Below are positions 42,620 through 51,229 of a stretch of DNA of 64,000 nucleotides, one piece after another. The DNA comes from Edaphobacter dinghuensis. GTDB lineage: Bacteria > Acidobacteriota > Terriglobia > Terriglobales > Acidobacteriaceae. The stretch covers positions 479,149 through 543,148 of the forward strand of contig NZ_BMGT01000003.1 of the NCBI RefSeq assembly GCF_014640335.1. The letters run 5' to 3'. Positions within the stretch are counted from its first letter, which is position 1, and each line of letters begins with the position of its first letter. The position numbers and the translations under genes were made by a program. The notes beneath the pieces are model-generated. The model had not been told where the DNA came from. It saw only the letters and a list, made by a program, of their open reading frames with translations, and did not search any database.

Positions 42620-43084
42620 CTAAGGCTGGGTGATTAAGACCGGGGGCGGTTCTTCCAGAAGATAGTGGCGATAGGATGACCAATGCCAGTCTTCGGGCTG
42701 CATAACGAGGCTGCGTTTGACCGGGTTGCGGTGCATGTACTTCAGCTTCTCGACCCGCTTGTCGTGGCTGAAGACGTTGAAGTCGTAGTAGCGGGTCTGC
42801 CAGAAAGGGCGTTCCGTGAGGCGTCTGGCGACGGAGATCTTCAGGGCTTGAAGGGCCTTCGATAAGAGATCGTCGGGAGGTTCGCTGACGAGCAGGTGGA
42901 CGTGCTCCGGCATGACGACGTAGCCGAGGATTTCAAATTGGTAATGGTTGCGGGTGCGCTCGAGGGAGTCGAGGAAGATGTCTCTTGAGGCTGGAGTGTT
43001 GAGGTAGGGTTTGCGGTGGTGACAACTGAAGGTGATGAAGTGGTCGTCGCCTTCTTGTTGGTATCGCTTTAGGCCGAGCGGCAT
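42620..43084 (-). CDS. REP-associated tyrosine transposase (RAYT, Y1_Tnp family)
   Basis: A 154-residue HUH/Y1 transposase-like protein. The metal-binding HUH motif is in YVVMPEHVHLLVSE (residues about 56-69). The conserved tyrosine is in KRVEKLKYMHRNPVKRSLV, where family members place the DNA-cutting Tyr. HFITFSCHHRKPYL is the usual N-terminal strand. RAYTs are domesticated or solitary relatives of IS200/IS605 TnpA that act on REP palindromes in cis. The gene is flanked on both sides by inverted copies of one 32-bp REP-like palindrome. No accessory TnpB-like gene is present. It is intact in length and catalytic motifs. Confidence 0.93.
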   Translation of the reverse strand: MPLGLKRYQQEGDDHFITFSCHHRKPYLNTPASRDIFLDSLERTRNHYQFEILGYVVMPEHVHLLVSEPPDDLLSKALQALKISVARRLTERPFWQTRYYDFNVFSHDKRVEKLKYMHRNPVKRSLVMQPEDWHWSSYRHYLLEEPPPVLITQP

Positions 43085-43125
43085 GGGGTGATTTTAGGGT
43101 ATCGGGTTCGCGCTTTGCGCGAATG

Positions 43126-43157
43126 CCCACATCTCAAAATCGAGATATGGGGCACCC
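43126..43157. repeat. REP-like palindrome, right copy (inverted)
   Basis: The reverse complement reads like the left copy at 42572-42603 with one difference (C to T), so the two copies point in opposite directions around the transposase gene. It is 42 bp beyond the transposase start. The short palindrome CGCGCTTTGCGCG (43109-43121) lies beside it. Confidence 0.85.
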
Positions 43158-43172
43158 AGCGTGTGGGGGGCT

Positions 43173-43228
43173 AATGTGGGCCACCCGCCACCCAAGGTTG
43201 TGAAGGTCTAAATGTGGGCCACCCGCCA
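43173..43228. repeat. 18-bp direct repeat pair next to the REP copy
   Basis: AATGTGGGCCACCCGCCA occurs at 43173-43190 and again exactly at 43211-43228. It shares GTGGG/CCACC wording with the adjacent REP palindrome and may be the remains of the same repeat family. Confidence 0.75.
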
Positions 43229-43293
43229 GTTTGTGGCTGCGAGAATGCCCAATCTTCATTGGACTGTACGGCACAGTCATGCTGCGGTATGAG

Positions 43294-43740
43294 CTATGCA
43301 TCAAATTCGGCACGGATGAATGCGAGTATTCCAATAAGGGGTGTGACAAAGCCGTACATCATCATCCCCCAACCTTCTGACATCAAGCTTCCGAAACTGA
43401 ATGGATCTGGATGAGCGTATCCGCCTAAAAAATGGTTGCCAATCCACGCAGATAAGTAGTGGAGTGAGACGCCGCTAAATAACCCTGACAAAAAGGCTCG
43501 GATATGGCGTCCGCTAGGTATAGTTTTCGCGACTAGATTTGTGGCGAACGAGGTCGCAAGAATACTAAGAATTGCTATTAGTCGTAAAAACCAAGCACCT
43601 GCAATTGTGAGATGGCTAAATTCACGCCAGCCATTATCGTAAAAAAAGCGTGTCCCTATCGAGATCAACACAGCGTAGAGTACCCAGCTAATCAAACTGC
43701 GATTCGACGCGAGCCTCTTTGACTGGATGTGATTGGCCAT
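43294..43740 (-). CDS. AT-rich membrane protein, function unknown
   Basis: A 148-residue protein that I do not recognise. Four hydrophobic stretches are visible: SLISWVLYAVLISIG, WFLRLIAILSILATSFATNLV, AFLSGLFSGVSLHYLSAWIG and GWGMMMYGFVTPLIGILAF. Its first base directly follows the ffh stop codon (stop 43743-43741, ATG 43740), so it reads from the ffh transcript. A sample row (43561-43620) has 21 G/C of 60, far below the 37 of 60 at ffh row 44101-44160, which suggests foreign origin. It lies between ffh and the REP/RAYT unit. Confidence 0.62.
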   Translation of the reverse strand: MANHIQSKRLASNRSLISWVLYAVLISIGTRFFYDNGWREFSHLTIAGAWFLRLIAILSILATSFATNLVAKTIPSGRHIRAFLSGLFSGVSLHYLSAWIGNHFLGGYAHPDPFSFGSLMSEGWGMMMYGFVTPLIGILAFIRAEFDA

Positions 43741-45126
43741 CTACCTGCCGAAGCGTTGTTTTTGTTGCATCTGGCTCATCATTCTTTGCTGGGCTTTGAT
43801 GCCGCCGCCTGAGCCCATGGTTTTGAACATCTTTCGCATCTGGCCGTATTGGCGAAGGAGATTGTTGACGTCCTGCACGGTGGTGCCGGAGCCTGCGGCG
43901 ATGCGCTTGCGGCGGCTGCCGTTGATCAGCTCGTGGTTCTGGCGCTCCTTGTTCGTCATCGAGTTGATGATGGACTCGACCCGGGTGAACTGGCCTTCGT
44001 CCACGTTTTCGACCGCCTGAGACATGCCCGCGAAGGGGCCGACCGAGGGGAGCATCTTGAGGATGGACTTCATGCTGCCCATCTTTTTGATCTGACGGAG
44101 CTGCTCGCGGAAGTCGTCGAGCGAAAAGCCGTCGCCGGAGAGAGCCTTTTTGGCGAACTGCTCGGCCTTGCCGCGGTCGAGGCGCTCTTCGGCGCGTTCG
44201 AGCAGGGTGGCGATGTCGCCGTGACCCATGATGCGGCTGACGATGCGGTCGGGGTGGAAGGGCTCGAAGGCGTCGGGCTTTTCGCCGGTGCCGAGGAACT
44301 TGATGGGTGCTCCCGTGACGTGGCGGATGGAGAGGGCAGCGCCGCCGCGGGCGTCACCGTCCATCTTGGTGAGGACGGCTCCGGTGATGGTGAGGTGGTC
44401 GTTGAAGGCCTTGGCGGAGTTGACGGCGTCCTGTCCGGTCATGGCGTCGGCGACGAAGAGGATCTCGCTGGGGTTGAGCAGTTTCTTGAGCGCGGCCATC
44501 TCGTCCATCAGCTCGGAGTCGATGTGGTTGCGGCCTGCGGTGTCGACGATGAGGATGTCGCAGCCGTAGTTGGCGGCTTCGCGCTTGGCTTCTTTGGCGA
44601 GGCGGAGGACGTCTTCGGTACCGGGGTTGGCGTCGGTGACTTTGCCCTCGTAGATCTGCGAGGAGGTGGAGCGGGCGACGATGGCGAGCTGCTCGCGCGC
44701 GGCGGGGCGGTAGACGTCGACCGAGACGAGCATGGGCCGGTGTCCGGCTTTTTTGAGCCACTGGGAGAGCTTGCCGGAGGTCGTCGTTTTGCCTGAACCT
44801 TGTAGCCCGGCCATGAGGATGACCGACGGTGGCTGCGAGGACTTCTGGAAGCGGGCGGTGTCCTTGCCGAGAACGTTGACGAGCTCATCGTGGACGATCT
44901 TGACGATCTGTTCGGAGGGCGAGAGGGCGGTGGCGACTTGTTCGCCGAGGGCGCGGGTGCGGATGTGCTCGATGAGTTCGGTGACGACCTCGAGGTTGAC
45001 GTCGGACTCGAGCAGGGCGAGGCGTATCTCGCGCAGGGCGTCGGAGACGTTCTCTTCGGTGATGGTGCCCTGGCCGCGGAGGTTCTTAAAGGAGCGCTGA
45101 AGTTTGTCGCTTAGGTTTTCAAACAT
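43741..45126 (-). CDS. ffh: Signal recognition particle protein Ffh
   Basis: Ffh binds 4.5S RNA and signal sequences and targets nascent membrane proteins to FtsY, using GTP. The protein of about 461 residues has the N domain (MFENLSDKLQRSFKNLRG), then the G domain with the P-loop GLQGSGKTTTSG, DVYRPAAREQL, DTAGRNHID and TKMDGDARGGAAL. The Met-rich M domain (residues about 325-461) ends MSQMQQKQRFG. The ATG at 45126 is the family start; the upstream open frame lacks homologous residues. It is followed with no gap by an AT-rich membrane-protein gene. Confidence 0.97.
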   Translation of the reverse strand: MFENLSDKLQRSFKNLRGQGTITEENVSDALREIRLALLESDVNLEVVTELIEHIRTRALGEQVATALSPSEQIVKIVHDELVNVLGKDTARFQKSSQPPSVILMAGLQGSGKTTTSGKLSQWLKKAGHRPMLVSVDVYRPAAREQLAIVARSTSSQIYEGKVTDANPGTEDVLRLAKEAKREAANYGCDILIVDTAGRNHIDSELMDEMAALKKLLNPSEILFVADAMTGQDAVNSAKAFNDHLTITGAVLTKMDGDARGGAALSIRHVTGAPIKFLGTGEKPDAFEPFHPDRIVSRIMGHGDIATLLERAEERLDRGKAEQFAKKALSGDGFSLDDFREQLRQIKKMGSMKSILKMLPSVGPFAGMSQAVENVDEGQFTRVESIINSMTNKERQNHELINGSRRKRIAAGSGTTVQDVNNLLRQYGQMRKMFKTMGSGGGIKAQQRMMSQMQQKQRFGR

Positions 45127-45260
45127 GACTGGTTTGAGTTTATCAGTGGCGGGTTGGATTAAATGCAGGTGATTTTTAGGGGTTTGCGGGCGCGGTGGTG
45201 AATCTTCTGAGGGGTGGGGCATCCAATGAAAGCAGGCAATTTTTATCTGAGGTGTTTGGC

Positions 45261-46298
45261 ATGCAATACAAGCTATTGGGCAATACAGGTTTGCAGGTTT
45301 CGACGATCTGTCTGGGAACGATGACGTTTGGACCGGGTGAGGGAATCTGGGGAAAGATCGGCGGATCGGGGCAGCAGGAGGCCGATGAGCTGATCAAGGC
45401 TTCGGTGGATGCGGGAGTGAACTTCATCGATACGGCGGATGTCTATTCGGCGGGACACTCGGAGCTGACGGTGGGACGGTCGCTGAAGAACCTGGGGATT
45501 GCAAGGAAAGACCTTGTGGTTGCGACCAAGGCGTTTGGCCGGACGGGGCCGGGCAGGAACGATGTGGGGGCTTCGCGCGGGCACATTATGGATGCGGTGG
45601 ACGCGAGCTTGAAGCGGCTGCAGACGGAGTATATCGACCTCTACCAGATTCATGGGACGGATACGGTGACTCCGATTGAAGAGACGCTGCGTGCTTTGAA
45701 TACGCTGGTGGAGTCGGGGAAGGTGCGGTATATCGGGCTGTCGAACTGGCATGCGTGGCGGATTATGAAGGCGCTGGGGATCTCGGAGCTGAAGAACCTG
45801 GCGAAGTTCGATACTCTGCAGGCTTACTACTCGATTGCCGGACGCGATCTGGAGCGGGAGATTGTGCCGCTGCTGGAGGACCAGAAGATGGGGCTGTTGG
45901 TGTGGAGTCCGCTGGCGGGTGGGCTGCTGTCGGGCAAGTTCAGCCGCGAGAACCAGAAGCCGGAGGGATCGAGGCGGTCGGAGTTCGACTTCCCGGTGGT
46001 GGACAAAGAGCGCACATGGAAGATTGTCGACGTCATGAGGCCGATTGCGGAGGCGCATGGAGCTTCGGTTGCCACGGTTGCGTTGGCATATGTGCTGGCC
46101 AAGCCGTTTGTGACGTCGGTGATTATTGGGGCGAAGCGGATGGAGCAGCTAAAGGACAATCTGGCTGCAGTCGATCTGAAGCTGAGCGCCGATGAGATGA
46201 AGACGCTGGATGAGGTGAGCGCTCTGCCGCCGGAGTATCCGGGGTGGATGGTTCCGTTCCAGACTTCAGACCGGTTGGAGAATATTCCGCGCTGGTAA
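45261..46298 (+). CDS. Aldo/keto reductase
   Basis: A 345-residue NAD(P)H-dependent aldo/keto reductase. The start MQYKLLGNTGLQVSTICLGTMTFG is the family opening. The catalytic tetrad is visible as DTADVYSAG (Asp, Tyr), VATKAFG (Lys) and YQIHGTD (His). The long-chain NADPH-binding end is FVTSVIIGAKRMEQL. It resembles the subgroup that includes the Tas/YghZ-type and K+ channel beta-like proteins. ATG 45261 follows GAGG by about 8 bp. Substrate is unknown. A hairpin terminator follows. Confidence 0.9.
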   Translation: MQYKLLGNTGLQVSTICLGTMTFGPGEGIWGKIGGSGQQEADELIKASVDAGVNFIDTADVYSAGHSELTVGRSLKNLGIARKDLVVATKAFGRTGPGRNDVGASRGHIMDAVDASLKRLQTEYIDLYQIHGTDTVTPIEETLRALNTLVESGKVRYIGLSNWHAWRIMKALGISELKNLAKFDTLQAYYSIAGRDLEREIVPLLEDQKMGLLVWSPLAGGLLSGKFSRENQKPEGSRRSEFDFPVVDKERTWKIVDVMRPIAEAHGASVATVALAYVLAKPFVTSVIIGAKRMEQLKDNLAAVDLKLSADEMKTLDEVSALPPEYPGWMVPFQTSDRLENIPRW

Positions 46299-46317
46299 AG
46301 GGGCTTTATTGATTGAG

Positions 46318-46354
46318 ATGCTGGCTCGGGCGACCACCCAGGCCAGCATTGTTT
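46318..46354 (+). terminator. Terminator after the aldo/keto reductase
   Basis: ATGCTGGC (46318-46325) pairs with GCCAGCAT (46342-46349), with a small internal GGG/CCC pairing, followed by TGTTTTG. It separates the reductase from the xer pair. Confidence 0.75.
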
Positions 46355-46460
46355 TGCACGGTCGAAGATTGGCAAGTAGCGGACTTGGTGCGTAGCCAGA
46401 TGGGTACATTCGCAGAGTTGAGGATGTAGCGAGGCGCGTGGCGCGGGATAATCAACTTCT

Positions 46461-47408
46461 ATGCGAGCAGTGGAGCAGGTTGCGGGGAACGCGCAGACGG
46501 TGCGGGAGTTTGTTGCGTATCTGCGTGTCGAAAAAGGGCTGCGACCGGCGAGTTGTGAGGCATATCAGGTCGATCTGGAGCAGTTTGCAGAGCATATAGA
46601 GGGACGGAACAGTGTGCTGGTGTCGGCGGTGCAGGCCGATGTGAGCGGGTTTATGGAAGGGCTGCGCGGGCATGGGGTGGAGTCGCGGTCGATTGCGCGG
46701 AAGCTGAGTGCGCTGCGGGGGTTCTATCGCTGGCTGCTGATGGATAAGCGGATCGACCATGATCCGACCGTCAATGTGGAGACTCCTTCGAGTTGGAAGG
46801 TGCTGCCGAAGTCGCTTGCCGAGGGTGAAGTGGGTGAGATGCTGGAGCGTACGGGAGTGGCTGCGAGGGCGGCGGATGCGGATGGGCTGGCGCTGCGCGA
46901 CCATGCGATTCTGGAGCTGCTTTATGCGGGTGGGTTGAGGGTGGGAGAGATCTGCTCTATGGGCGTGGAGGATCTGCATCTCGATCAGGCTCGGGCGCAG
47001 GTCAGAGGCAAGGGCGATAAGGAACGGATTGTTCCGCTGGGGCGAAGCGCGGTGGAGGCGCTGGAGCGTTATCTGTCGATGGGACGGCCGGGGTTGGTGC
47101 GGCGTGGGGCTTTGTCGCGGGCGTTATTTCTTAGTGTGCGTGGGAAGCCGTTGACGCGGCAGTGGGTTTGGGAGATGGTGCGGAGTGCTTCGGGGACGGG
47201 GACGAAGGCGAGTCCGCATATGCTGCGGCATAGCTGTGCGACGCATATGGTGGAGCATGGTGCGGACTTGAGGAGCGTGCAGACGCTGCTGGGGCATGCG
47301 GATATTGCGACCACTCAGGTTTATACGCATGTGGCGCTGGGGCATTTGAAGGCGGTGCATCGGGCGCATCATCCGCGGGGGAAGCGGCGTGAGGCGGCGG
47401 CGCAATGA
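46461..47408 (+). CDS. Tyrosine recombinase of the Xer family (first of two)
   Basis: A 315-residue site-specific recombinase. The N-terminal SAM-like DNA-binding domain (about 10-95) contains [19 protein letters not shown]. The catalytic domain has the first Arg in [13 protein letters not shown], the HxxR in [12 protein letters not shown], the second His in LLGHADI and the nucleophile Tyr in TTQVYTHV. All catalytic residues are present. XerC/XerD resolve chromosome dimers at dif. The last 4 bp overlap the next recombinase gene (ATGA). Whether this or the next gene is the true XerD cannot be fixed here. Confidence 0.92.
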   Translation: MRAVEQVAGNAQTVREFVAYLRVEKGLRPASCEAYQVDLEQFAEHIEGRNSVLVSAVQADVSGFMEGLRGHGVESRSIARKLSALRGFYRWLLMDKRIDHDPTVNVETPSSWKVLPKSLAEGEVGEMLERTGVAARAADADGLALRDHAILELLYAGGLRVGEICSMGVEDLHLDQARAQVRGKGDKERIVPLGRSAVEALERYLSMGRPGLVRRGALSRALFLSVRGKPLTRQWVWEMVRSASGTGTKASPHMLRHSCATHMVEHGADLRSVQTLLGHADIATTQVYTHVALGHLKAVHRAHHPRGKRREAAAQ

Positions 47409-48358
47409 GCGAGATTGCGGCACTGGCCGAGGGATTTCTGGCGATGCTCGCGAATGAGCGCGGGGCGTCGGAGCATACGGTGCGAGCTTATGCGCGGGAG
47501 GTTCGTGGGTTTGCGGCTTATTTGAATGAGACGCTGGGCAAGGATGCGCGAATCGATGCGGTGGAGCATCTGCATATCCGGGCGTATCTTGGCGTGTTGT
47601 ACGAGCGTGGGCTGACGAAGGCGAGTGCAGCGCGGGCGCTGGCGGCGATTCGGAGCTGGTTTAAGTGGCTGGCGAAGGAAGGGAAGGTCGCGCAGAATCC
47701 GGCGCTGCTGGTGAGTACGCCGAAGCGTCCGCTGCATCTGCCTCGCGTGCCGAGCATGGAAGAGGTGAATCGCGTGCTCGATTCGTTGGAGAAGCCGGCC
47801 AAGCGAGATGAGGCTGAGGCGGCGGCGTGGCCGGAGCGTGATCGTGTGATCTTTGAGTTGTTGTATGGCTGCGGGATTCGCAACTCGGAGTTAGTGGGTT
47901 TGAATATGGGCAGCGTGAAATGGCGCGACGATGCCGTTCTGGTTCGTGGCAAGGGAAAGAAGGAGCGGCTGGTTCCGTTGGGAGATGAGGCTGCGGCGGC
48001 GCTGCGGATTTATCTGCCGCTGCGTGAGGCGAAGCTGAAGGCGGCGGGCAAGGGTGGGCTGGTGCATGATGGGCCGCTGCTAACCAATCTGCGGATGCGC
48101 GGCGATTGCCGGTTGACGACGCGGAGCGTGGGGCGGATTGTGAAGGCGATTGCCTTGAGCCGAGGGTTGGCGGCGGATGTGCATCCGCATACGCTGCGCC
48201 ATGCCTTTGGGACGCACATGCTCGAAGAGGGGGCGGACCTGCGGGCGATTCAGGAGATGTTGGGGCACGAACGGCTGTCGACTACGCAGCGGTACACGCA
48301 GTTGACGGTGGGGCAGGTGCAGCGCGTGTATGACGAGACGCATCCGCGTGCGAAGTAG
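47405..48358 (+). CDS. xerC: Tyrosine recombinase of the Xer family (second of two)
   Basis: A 317-residue Xer recombinase, overlapping the previous gene by 4 bp. It has the SAM-like domain with [21 protein letters not shown] and a catalytic domain with Arg in [14 protein letters not shown], HxxR in [13 protein letters not shown] in MLGHERLS and Tyr in TTQRYTQL. All five catalytic residues are present. The two proteins are clearly paralogues: the N-terminal order and the HTLRH/HMLRH, LLGHADI/MLGHERL blocks align. The XerC/XerD heterotetramer normally comes from separated genes, so co-translation here would give equal amounts. It converges on a GH43-like gene with a 3-bp gap. Confidence 0.92.
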   Translation: MSEIAALAEGFLAMLANERGASEHTVRAYAREVRGFAAYLNETLGKDARIDAVEHLHIRAYLGVLYERGLTKASAARALAAIRSWFKWLAKEGKVAQNPALLVSTPKRPLHLPRVPSMEEVNRVLDSLEKPAKRDEAEAAAWPERDRVIFELLYGCGIRNSELVGLNMGSVKWRDDAVLVRGKGKKERLVPLGDEAAAALRIYLPLREAKLKAAGKGGLVHDGPLLTNLRMRGDCRLTTRSVGRIVKAIALSRGLAADVHPHTLRHAFGTHMLEEGADLRAIQEMLGHERLSTTQRYTQLTVGQVQRVYDETHPRAK

Positions 48359-48361
48359 GAG

Positions 48362-49405
48362 CTAACGGTTGGGCTCTCCGGGTTCGAGCCAGACGTGAGT
48401 GGGTTGGTTGCGATCGACGGTGAGTGCGCCGTTATTCCAGTGAAGCTCGGCGATCTGAATGACAGTGCGTGAGCCGGAGTGCGGTAACGAAGGATCGTCG
48501 TCCGGGCCTCCTTGATGAGTGAAGTAGAAGATGTAGGCGCGCTGGCCGCTGAGGATGATGTCGGCGTGGTGGCCAATGGTGCGGTCGGTGGGAATAGTGC
48601 CGGGTATGCCGAGGATATTTTCGGGTTGGCGTTGCCAGTTGGTTGCGTCGGTGGAGTGGTAGACGCCGAGGCCGTGCCAGGCATCGACGATCATCCAGTA
48701 CTCATCGTGCCAGCGGAAGACGATGGGGCCTTCGCTGGAGCGGTCGGTGATGGCGGCACCGCGGGGAGTCCATGTGTTGAGGTCGGTGCTGTCGGCGAAG
48801 TGGATGTGGCTGTGGTCGCGCTCGTCTTTGTACCAGAGACGCCATGTGCCGTTGGGGAGATGGAAGACGCAGGGATCGATGACGCGGTCGGAGGCGAGAT
48901 CGAGCTTTGAGAGAAACTTCCAGTGTTCGAGATCGTGGCTGGTGAGATGGATGATGTAGCGCGGAGCGTCCCAGGTGTGGAAGGTGCCGGGCACGATGGT
49001 GAGGAACATGTGGTAAGTGCCGTCAACATTAATGATGGCGGGTGCCCACTGGGTGTAGTCGGGTTGGCCGTAGGGGATGTTGGCGATGCCGCGATACTTC
49101 CATGTCGCGCCGTGGTCGCTGGAGGTGGCGATGCCGATGCGAGTCTGATGCAGCCAGGCTACGTCTTTCGGATCGGCTGGGGTTTGATCGGCGCGGCGGT
49201 TGGTGTAGAACATCCACCATTGTTTTTTTGATTGGTTCCAGATAACGGTGGGATCGGCTGCGCCGTCGTGGACTGGATCGCGGAAGAGAGGCTTGGGAGC
49301 GATCTTTCCTTGCGGTGTCTGCGCGTGGAGGGCGAAGGGGCAAACGAAGGCGAACAGAATTGCGGACGCAAGAATTTGGCGGCAGAATTTGGCGCGAGTG
49401 AGCAT
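48362..49405 (-). CDS. Secreted GH43-like glycosidase (five-bladed propeller)
   Basis: An exported protein of about 347 residues. A signal peptide (FCRQILASAILFAFVCPFALHA) precedes a five-bladed beta-propeller of the GH43/GH117 type. Blade motifs are VHDGAADPTVIWNQSKKQWW (Asp-containing first blade), APAIINVDGTYHMFLT, RVIDPCVFHLPNGTWRLWYK (second acidic blade) and SEGPIVFRWHDEYWMIVDAW (Glu in the acid position). The Asp-Asp-Glu layout is that of GH43 arabinanases/xylosidases and related hydrolases. Substrate is not determined. The ATG at 49405 is used; another in-frame start lies 18 bp upstream. Confidence 0.76.
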   Translation of the reverse strand: MLTRAKFCRQILASAILFAFVCPFALHAQTPQGKIAPKPLFRDPVHDGAADPTVIWNQSKKQWWMFYTNRRADQTPADPKDVAWLHQTRIGIATSSDHGATWKYRGIANIPYGQPDYTQWAPAIINVDGTYHMFLTIVPGTFHTWDAPRYIIHLTSHDLEHWKFLSKLDLASDRVIDPCVFHLPNGTWRLWYKDERDHSHIHFADSTDLNTWTPRGAAITDRSSEGPIVFRWHDEYWMIVDAWHGLGVYHSTDATNWQRQPENILGIPGTIPTDRTIGHHADIILSGQRAYIFYFTHQGGPDDDPSLPHSGSRTVIQIAELHWNNGALTVDRNQPTHVWLEPGEPNR

Positions 49406-49434
49406 GAGAGCCAACTTTAGCATTGCGTAGCTAT

Positions 49435-49761
49435 TTAGTAGAGAGGGACAGTGTGGTCGATGGCGCGGGACCAGTGGTCGATGCCTCCGGCGAGGGACTG
49501 CGCGTTATCGAAGCCCTGGTTGCGCAGCCACATGGTGACAGAGAGCGAGCGCACGCCGTGATGGCAGAGGACGACGATGTGGGCGTCGGGGTCGAGCTCC
49601 TGATGCGCGCGCGAGGTGACTTCGCCCATCGGCATAAGCAGGCTGTCGGGCAGGCTTGCGGTTTGGAACTCCCATGGCTCGCGCACGTCGAGCAGGATGG
49701 GTGGGTTGGGTTGCTGGCGCTGCTGGATAAAGTCTTCGGCGGTGATCTCGGGTTCTAGCAT
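49435..49761 (-). CDS. Rhodanese-like sulfurtransferase
   Basis: A 108-residue single-domain rhodanese. The fold begins EITAEDFIQQRQQP; LDVREPWEF is the substrate-pocket strand, and the active-site loop CHHGVRS contains the nucleophilic Cys. It would carry persulfide sulfur for thiosulfate:acceptor transfer. Length and motif fit the GlpE/YgaP-domain type. It stands between the GH43-like and ArsB-like genes, all on the minus strand. No specific partner is evident. Confidence 0.87.
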   Translation of the reverse strand: MLEPEITAEDFIQQRQQPNPPILLDVREPWEFQTASLPDSLLMPMGEVTSRAHQELDPDAHIVVLCHHGVRSLSVTMWLRNQGFDNAQSLAGGIDHWSRAIDHTVPLY

Positions 49762-49835
49762 GACTTCTATTATCAGGGATTCAGGATGGAGCAGATGTGG
49801 AGGAACGAAGAACAGGCAACAGCAACGGCAAATAC

Positions 49836-49865
49836 GGGGGTTCTTCGCTTCGCTCAGAATGACGA
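49836..49865. repeat. Short interspersed repeat (TTCTTCGCTTCGCTCAGAATGA)
   Basis: GGGGTTCTTCGCTTCGCTCAGAATGACGACG lies between the rhodanese and ArsB-like genes. The motif TTCTTCGCT(T/A)CGCTCAGAATGAC is a familiar dispersed intergenic sequence from many bacterial genomes (from memory). It forms a weak hairpin and is followed by a T7 tract. Only this copy is in the window. Confidence 0.4.
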
Positions 49866-49907
49866 CGTTTTTTTGATGGCTTCGAGCTTCTACGGCTGCT
49901 CAAGGTT

Positions 49908-51164
49908 TCAATGCGTGAAGAGTGCGACGGCTATGGTGGCGAGTGCTAACGCTGGAGGCATGATGATGCAGCCAGCTTTTAGGAACTTCCATGCGCTTAC
50001 GTTCTGGCCTTCTTTGCGAATGGCGATGAGCCAGAGGATGGTAGCCAGCGAGCCGGTAACGGAGAGGTTGGGGCCGAGGTCGATGCCGATGAGGATGACG
50101 TTTCGGAGTGCTCCGGTGATGTGGGTGGCTTGAATGCTGGCTGCGGCGATGAGGCCGAGCGGAAGATTGTTGATGAGGTTGGTGCCGATGCCTGTGCCGA
50201 AGGCGGCTGCCATCGATGCTGCGATGGGGGGCAGGTGTTGCAGATTTTCGAGCGCTGTCTGCGAGAGGTGAAGTGCCCCGGCGGTGTTGATGGCTTCGAC
50301 CATGATGAAGAGGCCTGCGACTAGGGGGAGAACGCTCCATGAGATCTCGGAGAGGATGGCTGCGGGGCGGGTTCGTTCGCGGATGGAGATAACTGCGGCG
50401 ATGAGGATTGCCGAGATGCAGGTGGGGAGGCCGAGGTCTTTGCCCATTGCAGAAGCTGTGAGAAGAACAGCGGCGACGATGGCTATGCCGATTAAGGTTA
50501 GCTTGCCTGCTTCGGAGAGGTGCAGTGTCTCTGCTGGGACTTCGATGGAGCCGGTGAGGTCTTTGCGGCAGTACCAGCGGAGTGTGAGGTAGGTGGCTAC
50601 GATGGAAAAGATGGAGGCGATGAGGAAGATGCGCAGCCATTGGGCCAGCGGCGGCATGCCGGTGTGGAAGACGACGAGGTTGGCGGGGTTCGAGATGGGG
50701 AGGACGAAGCTGGCGGCGTTGGCGATGAAGGCGCAGATGAAGAGGTAAGGAAGCGGCTCTACTTTTGACTTGCGTGTGGCGGCGAGGACGGCGGGAGTGA
50801 GGACGACGGCGGTGGCGTCGTTGGAGAGAAAGATGGTAACGAAGGTTCCGACGATATAGATGAGGGTGAAGAGGCGAGTGCGCGAGCCTCGGGCGTGTTG
50901 GATGGCGATGGTGGCGAGCCAGTTGAAGACGCCGTGCATGTGGGCGAGTTGGGCGAGCAGCATCATGCCGGTGAGGAAGAGGTAGACGTCGCTGCCTTCG
51001 GAGATGGCGTGGATGGCGAGGTGCAGGGGAATCAGGCGGAAGACTACGAGGGCCGCTGCGCCGATGCCGATCCACCAGGCTTCGGGGAGGTCGCGGGGGC
51101 GGATCAGCATCAGCGCGATGCTGAGGGCGGAGATGATCCAGATGGCGATGTGAGCTGGGGACAA
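49908..51164 (-). CDS. ArsB/NhaD-type membrane transporter
   Basis: A 418-residue integral membrane protein of the ion-transporter superfamily that includes ArsB and NhaD. It has about eleven hydrophobic segments. ANAASFVLPISNPANLVVF is the ArsB-like motif with a conserved SNPANL, and FLSNDATAVVLTPAV is the corresponding first-half loop with its ND pair. A second half repeats LINNLPLGLIAAASI. Export of arsenite/antimonite or Na+/H+ exchange are both possible. The start is probably TTG at 51164, with GAGG 7 bp upstream. No arsR, arsC or arsA is adjacent. Confidence 0.83.
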   Translation of the reverse strand: MSPAHIAIWIISALSIALMLIRPRDLPEAWWIGIGAAALVVFRLIPLHLAIHAISEGSDVYLFLTGMMLLAQLAHMHGVFNWLATIAIQHARGSRTRLFTLIYIVGTFVTIFLSNDATAVVLTPAVLAATRKSKVEPLPYLFICAFIANAASFVLPISNPANLVVFHTGMPPLAQWLRIFLIASIFSIVATYLTLRWYCRKDLTGSIEVPAETLHLSEAGKLTLIGIAIVAAVLLTASAMGKDLGLPTCISAILIAAVISIRERTRPAAILSEISWSVLPLVAGLFIMVEAINTAGALHLSQTALENLQHLPPIAASMAAAFGTGIGTNLINNLPLGLIAAASIQATHITGALRNVILIGIDLGPNLSVTGSLATILWLIAIRKEGQNVSAWKFLKAGCIIMPPALALATIAVALFTH

Positions 51165-51209
51165 AACGTACCTCAGTGGCTAAAGCCCCACTTTATATCG
51201 CGCAGTGAT

Positions 51210-51229
51210 GGCACGGCTGAAGCCGTGCC
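51210..51229. repeat. REP-like palindrome between the ArsB-like and pgm genes
   Basis: GGCACGGCT (51210-51218) and AGCCGTGCC (51221-51229) are perfect inverted copies with a 2-bp gap. The CACGGCTGAAGCCGTG core is a known type of dispersed palindrome in soil bacteria. It lies 45 bp upstream of the ArsB-like start. Confidence 0.6.

Noticed and set aside
46461..48358. Tandem recombinases as part of a prophage or integron
   Set aside because: No phage structural genes, attC-like repeats or integrase-adjacent tRNA are present. The flanks are housekeeping genes.
48372..48383. GGTTCGAGCC resembling a tRNA T-loop
   Set aside because: It lies inside the GH43-like gene, with no acceptor stem or anticodon arm around it. 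I found no tRNA in the window.
49908..51164. Arsenic-resistance operon
   Set aside because: Only the ArsB-like transporter is present. No arsR, arsC or arsA is adjacent, and NhaD-type function is equally possible.
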